The notes beneath the pieces are model-generated. The model made no database searches and was not told where the DNA came from. It saw only the letters and a program-made list of their open reading frames with translations. Made by a program: the position numbers and the translations under genes. DNA of 64,000 bases from JAIBJN01 sp963699495 (GTDB lineage Bacteria; Actinomycetota; Thermoleophilia; Gaiellales; Gaiellaceae), in the NCBI GenBank assembly GCA_963699495.1, contig CAVOUB010000008.1, forward strand, positions 430,883-494,882, written 5' to 3'. Positions 60,569 through 64,000 of this stretch are shown here, one piece after another. Positions within the stretch are counted from its first letter, which is position 1. Each line of letters starts with the position of its first letter.

Positions 60569-62878
60569 GTGAGCCGGGAGATCGATCGGCGAGATTTCAG
60601 CGTTACCAGGGCAACCCGGTCCCGTGAGGAGGAGCTGCAGGTCGTGGCCGCCGACGTCTCCGATCGCCTTCCCGGCGAGCATCGGGTCGCGGTCGCCGCC
60701 GTGGATGCGACGACCGGGAATCCTGCGCTCGTCGTCTCGGAGTCGGCGCCGGCCGAGCGGGAGAACTATGTCCGGCGCGCGCTGGACCACGTGCAGGGCA
60801 TCGCCGAAGTCTTGAGTCTCGAGGCCGTGGAGCCCGCCGAGTACGTGGCGGACGAGCACGTCGCGGAGACGAGTAGCCACGCGGTGACCGTCCATCTCCA
60901 GCAGCAACACAAGGGAATCCCCATCTTCCAGGCGACGCAGGTCGTTCGCTTCGCGCCCGACGGCTCCTTGAGCGAGACGGCCGGAAGCAGCGTCCCGGTC
61001 ACGGGCGACATCAACGCGCTGCCTACGCTTCCAGTACGGGAAGCGGTGCTTAGGGCAGCACAGCACGTGGCACTGCCCGACGCAGACGAGGAGGGCGCAG
61101 TCGACGAGTTCGGAGAGCCGCTCGACCTTCCGCGCTTAGACCTGACGGGCTTCGAGCCGAAGGCAATCGCGTCGTTTTCGAACCGACCGGATCTGCCGGC
61201 GGTCTTCGAGCGCGGCCCGTTCGGCGGCTCGATCACCGCGAGCCTCGTCTGGTTTCCGCTCGGCGATGCTCTGCGTCTCGGGTGGGAGATCAATCTCGCC
61301 ATGCCGGGCTACGCCGGCGAGTACCGAACGATCGTCGACGCCAAGGACGGCGAGATCCTCTACTGCCGTCAGCTGGTGCAGACAGTCGCAGCGCGGGGAA
61401 ACGTCCTCATCCGAGACGGCGACGGCCCGCGTGAGATGACCAGTTTTCCAAGGCAGATCGCCGACTATGACGTCCCGGTGTCACAGCCGCTCCCCCCGGG
61501 GTTCCCCGACGACTGGGTGGAGAGCGACAGCACCGCGGGCAACTCCGTCATCGCCCACCTCGACACGAGCGGCCCAGCTCTTCGAGGAAACCGCAACGGC
61601 CAGCTCACGTTCGACCCGGCCGATCCCGAGAGCGACGAGCAGAACATCCTCAACCTCTTCTACGTCAGCTGCTTCCTCCACGACTACTTCTATCTGCTCG
61701 GCTTCAGGGAAGCCGACGGAAACTTCCAGCACGACAACCTCGGCCGGGGCGGCCTGGCGACCGACCGGGTCGAGGCGCGGGCTCACCGCGGAGCGGTCTA
61801 CGGGACGGCCAACATGTATACGCCGGTCGAGGGCTCGGGTCCCGTCATGAGCATGGGGCTGGTGACGAGTACGAACAGACACACCGCGCTCGATGCCACG
61901 GTCGTGATCCACGAGTTCACGCACGGCGTGAGCAATCGCCTCGTCGGGGGGGCCATGAACGTCCAGGCCCTGGACGCTCCTCAGAGCCGCGGCTTCGGGG
62001 AGGGCTGCAGCGACTACTTCGCCTGCACGATCACCGAAAGCACGGTCGTGGCGTCATGGGCGGTACGTCGGCCCGGCGGCCTGCGCGGATATGCATACGA
62101 CTCGAACTTCCCCGATGACTTCAGCGATCTCGGGACGGGGCGGTACACGCAGGTGCATGCGATCGGCGAGATCTGGTGCGCAGTCGCCCTCGAAATGAAC
62201 AGGCGCATCGGGTCGGAGCTCGGCGTCCAGCTCGTGGTCGACGCACTCAAGCTCGCGCCCGCGAACCCGAGCTTCCTCGACGTGCGCGACGCGATCCTGA
62301 CGGCACTCGATCACAAGCGGGCGGGCGGGCAGCTCGACGACGGACGGCATGCCTCGGCGCGACAGGGCATCTGGACGGCATTCGCCCGCTATGGGATGGG
62401 GCCGAGGGCGAGGTCGTTCGGCGCGAGCCTCTACGGAATCCAGGCGGACTTCGGTCTCCCGGAACCGCCCGAGCCTCACGAAGAGCCCGAGCCAGGGCGG
62501 CAGATCCGGGTCGAAAGCAGTCCGAACCTGACGATCCCCGACGATAGTCCGGAGGGAGTGCAGTCGTCTCTGGACGTCCCAGCGAGCGGTCGAATCACAG
62601 CAATGGCCGTCTCGCTCGACATCGAGCACACGTATCGGGGCGACCTGAAGGTCTCTCTGCGCGCACCCAGCGGGGGCACCGCGATTCTCCACGACCGCGG
62701 CGGCGGAAGCGCGGACGACCTGGTCCGGCTCTACAGGACGGCAGACACTCCCGCTTTGACCATGCTTCTCGGGGAAGAGGCTCGCGGGGAGTGGACGCTG
62801 GCGGTGGCCGATCTGGAGGGTAGGGACGTCGGCACGCTACGCCGCTGGGAACTCGAGATCGACCTCGAAGAGGCTTAG
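60569..62878 (+). CDS. M36 (fungalysin) metalloprotease with P-domain
   Basis: 769 residues from GTG 60569. An FTP-like propeptide lies at the N-terminus (VTVHLQQQHKGIPIFQATQV), then the catalytic domain with VVIHEFTHGVSNRLVGGAMN (HExxH) and the glutamate ligand region GFGEGCSDYFACTITES. A C-terminal P/homoB domain follows (SSPNLTIPDDSPEGVQSSLD, SVSLDIEHTYRGDLKVSLRA, LYRTADTPALTMLLGEEARG). M36 enzymes are normally secreted, yet no signal peptide is visible at the chosen start. Export by another route, or a start further upstream, is possible. Confidence 0.88.
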   Translation: MSREIDRRDFSVTRATRSREEELQVVAADVSDRLPGEHRVAVAAVDATTGNPALVVSESAPAERENYVRRALDHVQGIAEVLSLEAVEPAEYVADEHVAETSSHAVTVHLQQQHKGIPIFQATQVVRFAPDGSLSETAGSSVPVTGDINALPTLPVREAVLRAAQHVALPDADEEGAVDEFGEPLDLPRLDLTGFEPKAIASFSNRPDLPAVFERGPFGGSITASLVWFPLGDALRLGWEINLAMPGYAGEYRTIVDAKDGEILYCRQLVQTVAARGNVLIRDGDGPREMTSFPRQIADYDVPVSQPLPPGFPDDWVESDSTAGNSVIAHLDTSGPALRGNRNGQLTFDPADPESDEQNILNLFYVSCFLHDYFYLLGFREADGNFQHDNLGRGGLATDRVEARAHRGAVYGTANMYTPVEGSGPVMSMGLVTSTNRHTALDATVVIHEFTHGVSNRLVGGAMNVQALDAPQSRGFGEGCSDYFACTITESTVVASWAVRRPGGLRGYAYDSNFPDDFSDLGTGRYTQVHAIGEIWCAVALEMNRRIGSELGVQLVVDALKLAPANPSFLDVRDAILTALDHKRAGGQLDDGRHASARQGIWTAFARYGMGPRARSFGASLYGIQADFGLPEPPEPHEEPEPGRQIRVESSPNLTIPDDSPEGVQSSLDVPASGRITAMAVSLDIEHTYRGDLKVSLRAPSGGTAILHDRGGGSADDLVRLYRTADTPALTMLLGEEARGEWTLAVADLEGRDVGTLRRWELEIDLEEA

Positions 62879-62922
62879 GTTGCCACGGGATGAGCATTCG
62901 TCCCAGGGAGGGTCACCGGCGA

Positions 62923-63609
62923 ATGGATGACTTCAAGCTCATCAAGGGAATCGGCCCCGCCATCGAGCGGCGGCTGCACGAGGTCGGAGTCACGACCTTC
63001 GCGCAGCTTGCGGCCCTGTCTCCAGCTGGCCTCGCAACGCTCGTGGAAGGCGCCGGCGTAAGCTCCGAGCGAATCGTCAGGCAGGACTGGATCGGGCGGG
63101 CGGGGGAGTTGGCGTCGAGCTCCGTGGAGAACGCGGACGCTAGTGCCAAGGCCCGAAAGCAGGAGGAGGAAGCCAGCCGGGAAGTAGCGACAGTGGCGCC
63201 GCCCGTCGACACGACGAGCTCGACGGAAGCGCCGGACGACCTGCATCTCGAGCTCGACGACGCGTCGTTCGAGGAGGTTCTCGCCGAGGAGGGCGGGGCG
63301 GGCGAGGCTGACACGAGCCGGATACGCGCCGAAGTCGGCTTTCGCATCTCGGGCGGGCGGGCTGCCCAGGTCGTCTCGAGACGGCCGAACTACTACGTCC
63401 ACATCCTCGCCGAAGTCGCGGCGAGCGACGAGATGGCCGTGCTCGCCGCAGCGCATGGCCGACTACAGCCCGGCGTCCTCACCTACAGGGCGGCGGTCGA
63501 GTTCACGCCGCCCGACGTTGGGCGCTACCAATTGCTCGGGACGGTTGTGATCTCCGACTACAACGCCGTCGGAGTGACCGTCGGCCCTAAGCTCAAAGTG
63601 ATCCCCTGA
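62923..63609 (+). CDS. helix-hairpin-helix (DUF4332-like) protein with C-terminal beta domain
   Basis: 228 residues from ATG 62923 (a longer start at 62890 exists). The N-terminal region is a HhH_5-type domain: DDFKLIKGIGPAIERRLHEV, GVTTFAQLAALSPAGLATLV. A charged linker follows, and a beta-rich C-terminal half (IRAEVGFRISGGRAAQVVSR, YYVHILAEVAASDEMAVLAA, VGRYQLLGTVVISDYNAVGV) is unlike known HhH proteins. It begins about 45 bp after the M36 gene and may be co-transcribed. DNA or protein binding is possible. Confidence 0.68.
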   Translation: MDDFKLIKGIGPAIERRLHEVGVTTFAQLAALSPAGLATLVEGAGVSSERIVRQDWIGRAGELASSSVENADASAKARKQEEEASREVATVAPPVDTTSSTEAPDDLHLELDDASFEEVLAEEGGAGEADTSRIRAEVGFRISGGRAAQVVSRRPNYYVHILAEVAASDEMAVLAAAHGRLQPGVLTYRAAVEFTPPDVGRYQLLGTVVISDYNAVGVTVGPKLKVIP

Positions 63610-63690
63610 CGACCTTCGTCAGTCGGCTGCGCCGGTTCGAGGACGGGGCGGAGCGTCCATCGTTGCCCATGGAGAGGGCGCCCTCCGCGG

Positions 63691-63933
63691 TTACTTCAAC
63701 AGCACGAAGTCGACGAGGACATACGTTCCGTCTTCCCGCTTCTCCACGACGAGAATGATGTTCCTGTGGGCGGCGGTGTACCGCCTTGGCTTCACGGAGC
63801 TTTCTTCGCCGACGCAGTGACCCATTCGTCCTCTCTTGACATCGCAGACTGCCGAGAGAGCTTCGGCAGCCGCTGCCTCTGCCTTGAGTGCCTCACGGGC
63901 AGTCTGAGCGGGCGGTCGGACGGGCAAAGCCAC
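63691..63933 (-). CDS. small hypothetical protein
   Basis: 80 residues. The second half (RYTAAHRNIILVVEKREDGT, then YVLVDFVLLK) looks like a real beta-hairpin, while the first half is polar and Ala-rich. It is near the window end and unrecognised. The ATG within it (residue 37) is an alternative start. It could be the C-terminal part of a larger gene beyond 64000 only if the frame were broken. Confidence 0.4.
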   Translation of the reverse strand: MALPVRPPAQTAREALKAEAAAAEALSAVCDVKRGRMGHCVGEESSVKPRRYTAAHRNIILVVEKREDGTYVLVDFVLLK

Positions 63934-64000
63934 CTCTCCGTGGCGTCGAGCCGAAGCGTGTCGAGCCCGGCGTCTGCCCGCGCGCGCATGAGCGCCCGGC

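Overview
The window comes from a high-GC (roughly 70%) Gram-positive genome. I place it in the Actinomycetota, most plausibly class Thermoleophilia (Gaiellales or Solirubrobacterales-like). The reasons are the frequent GTG starts and 4-bp start/stop overlaps, the actinobacterial PspA/PspAA and PspAB/HtpX modules, an Rv2578c-type radical SAM protein behind a Gram-positive LexA box, split LigC/LigD-polymerase genes, and a pair of caa3-type CtaG proteins. The placement is an inference from gene content; there is no rRNA in the window.

Layout. 1-1292: a subtilase cut by the window edge, with a free-standing propeptide-like protein. 1523-6274: a membrane protein, a two-component cluster (single-domain receiver, NarL-type kinase broken by a frameshift, NarL regulator), another membrane protein and a haem-binding protein. 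6300-16507: accessory DNA punctuated by three truncated copies of the 3' end of an intact tRNA-Ala at its right edge. It contains low-GC orphans, a DHA2 exporter, a rifamycin-type monooxygenase behind a perfect 19-bp RAE palindrome, a pyrophosphatase with an abnormal tail, an AI-2E-type permease, an HdeD-like protein and a decayed flippase-like gene.

16597-30498: two zinc alcohol dehydrogenases, an O-methyltransferase, an MBL hydrolase, the PspA/PspAA and PspAB/HtpX envelope-stress genes, two divergent membrane proteins whose ATGs overlap, then a tightly overlapping run cytochrome c, HAD phosphatase, serS, tRNA-Ser(UGA). 30769-35342: an overlapping leftward run of molybdopterin oxidoreductase, glutamine amidotransferase, primary-type sigma factor and serine hydrolase. 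35430-37299: an SOS-controlled radical SAM/DUF72 pair. 37350-41720: small enzymes, including an AhpD/CMD-family protein in which an in-frame TGA replaces the second cysteine of the CxxC active site (probable selenoprotein). 41734-47422: a broken subtilase, fabF, and the LigC/LigD end-joining genes. 47511-51707: a copper/cytochrome oxidase assembly cluster (Sco, two CtaG). 51902-52110: two tRNA-Ser genes.

52112-58552 is a genomic island at tRNA-Ser(CGA): a 62-bp copy of the tRNA 3' end lies at its far side, and it carries an arylsulfatase, a DUF2252 protein, an aquaporin and a LytM-like protein. 58736-64000 holds an orphan response regulator and secreted-type or structural proteins (M36 metalloprotease with a P-domain, a helix-hairpin-helix protein, unknowns).

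Several otherwise intact genes carry single frameshifts (kinase near 3310, dehydrogenase near 17270, MarR-GNAT near 29400, subtilase 42.9-43.8 kb). Either this is a draft long-read consensus with residual indels or some of these genes are decaying; the sequence alone does not decide.
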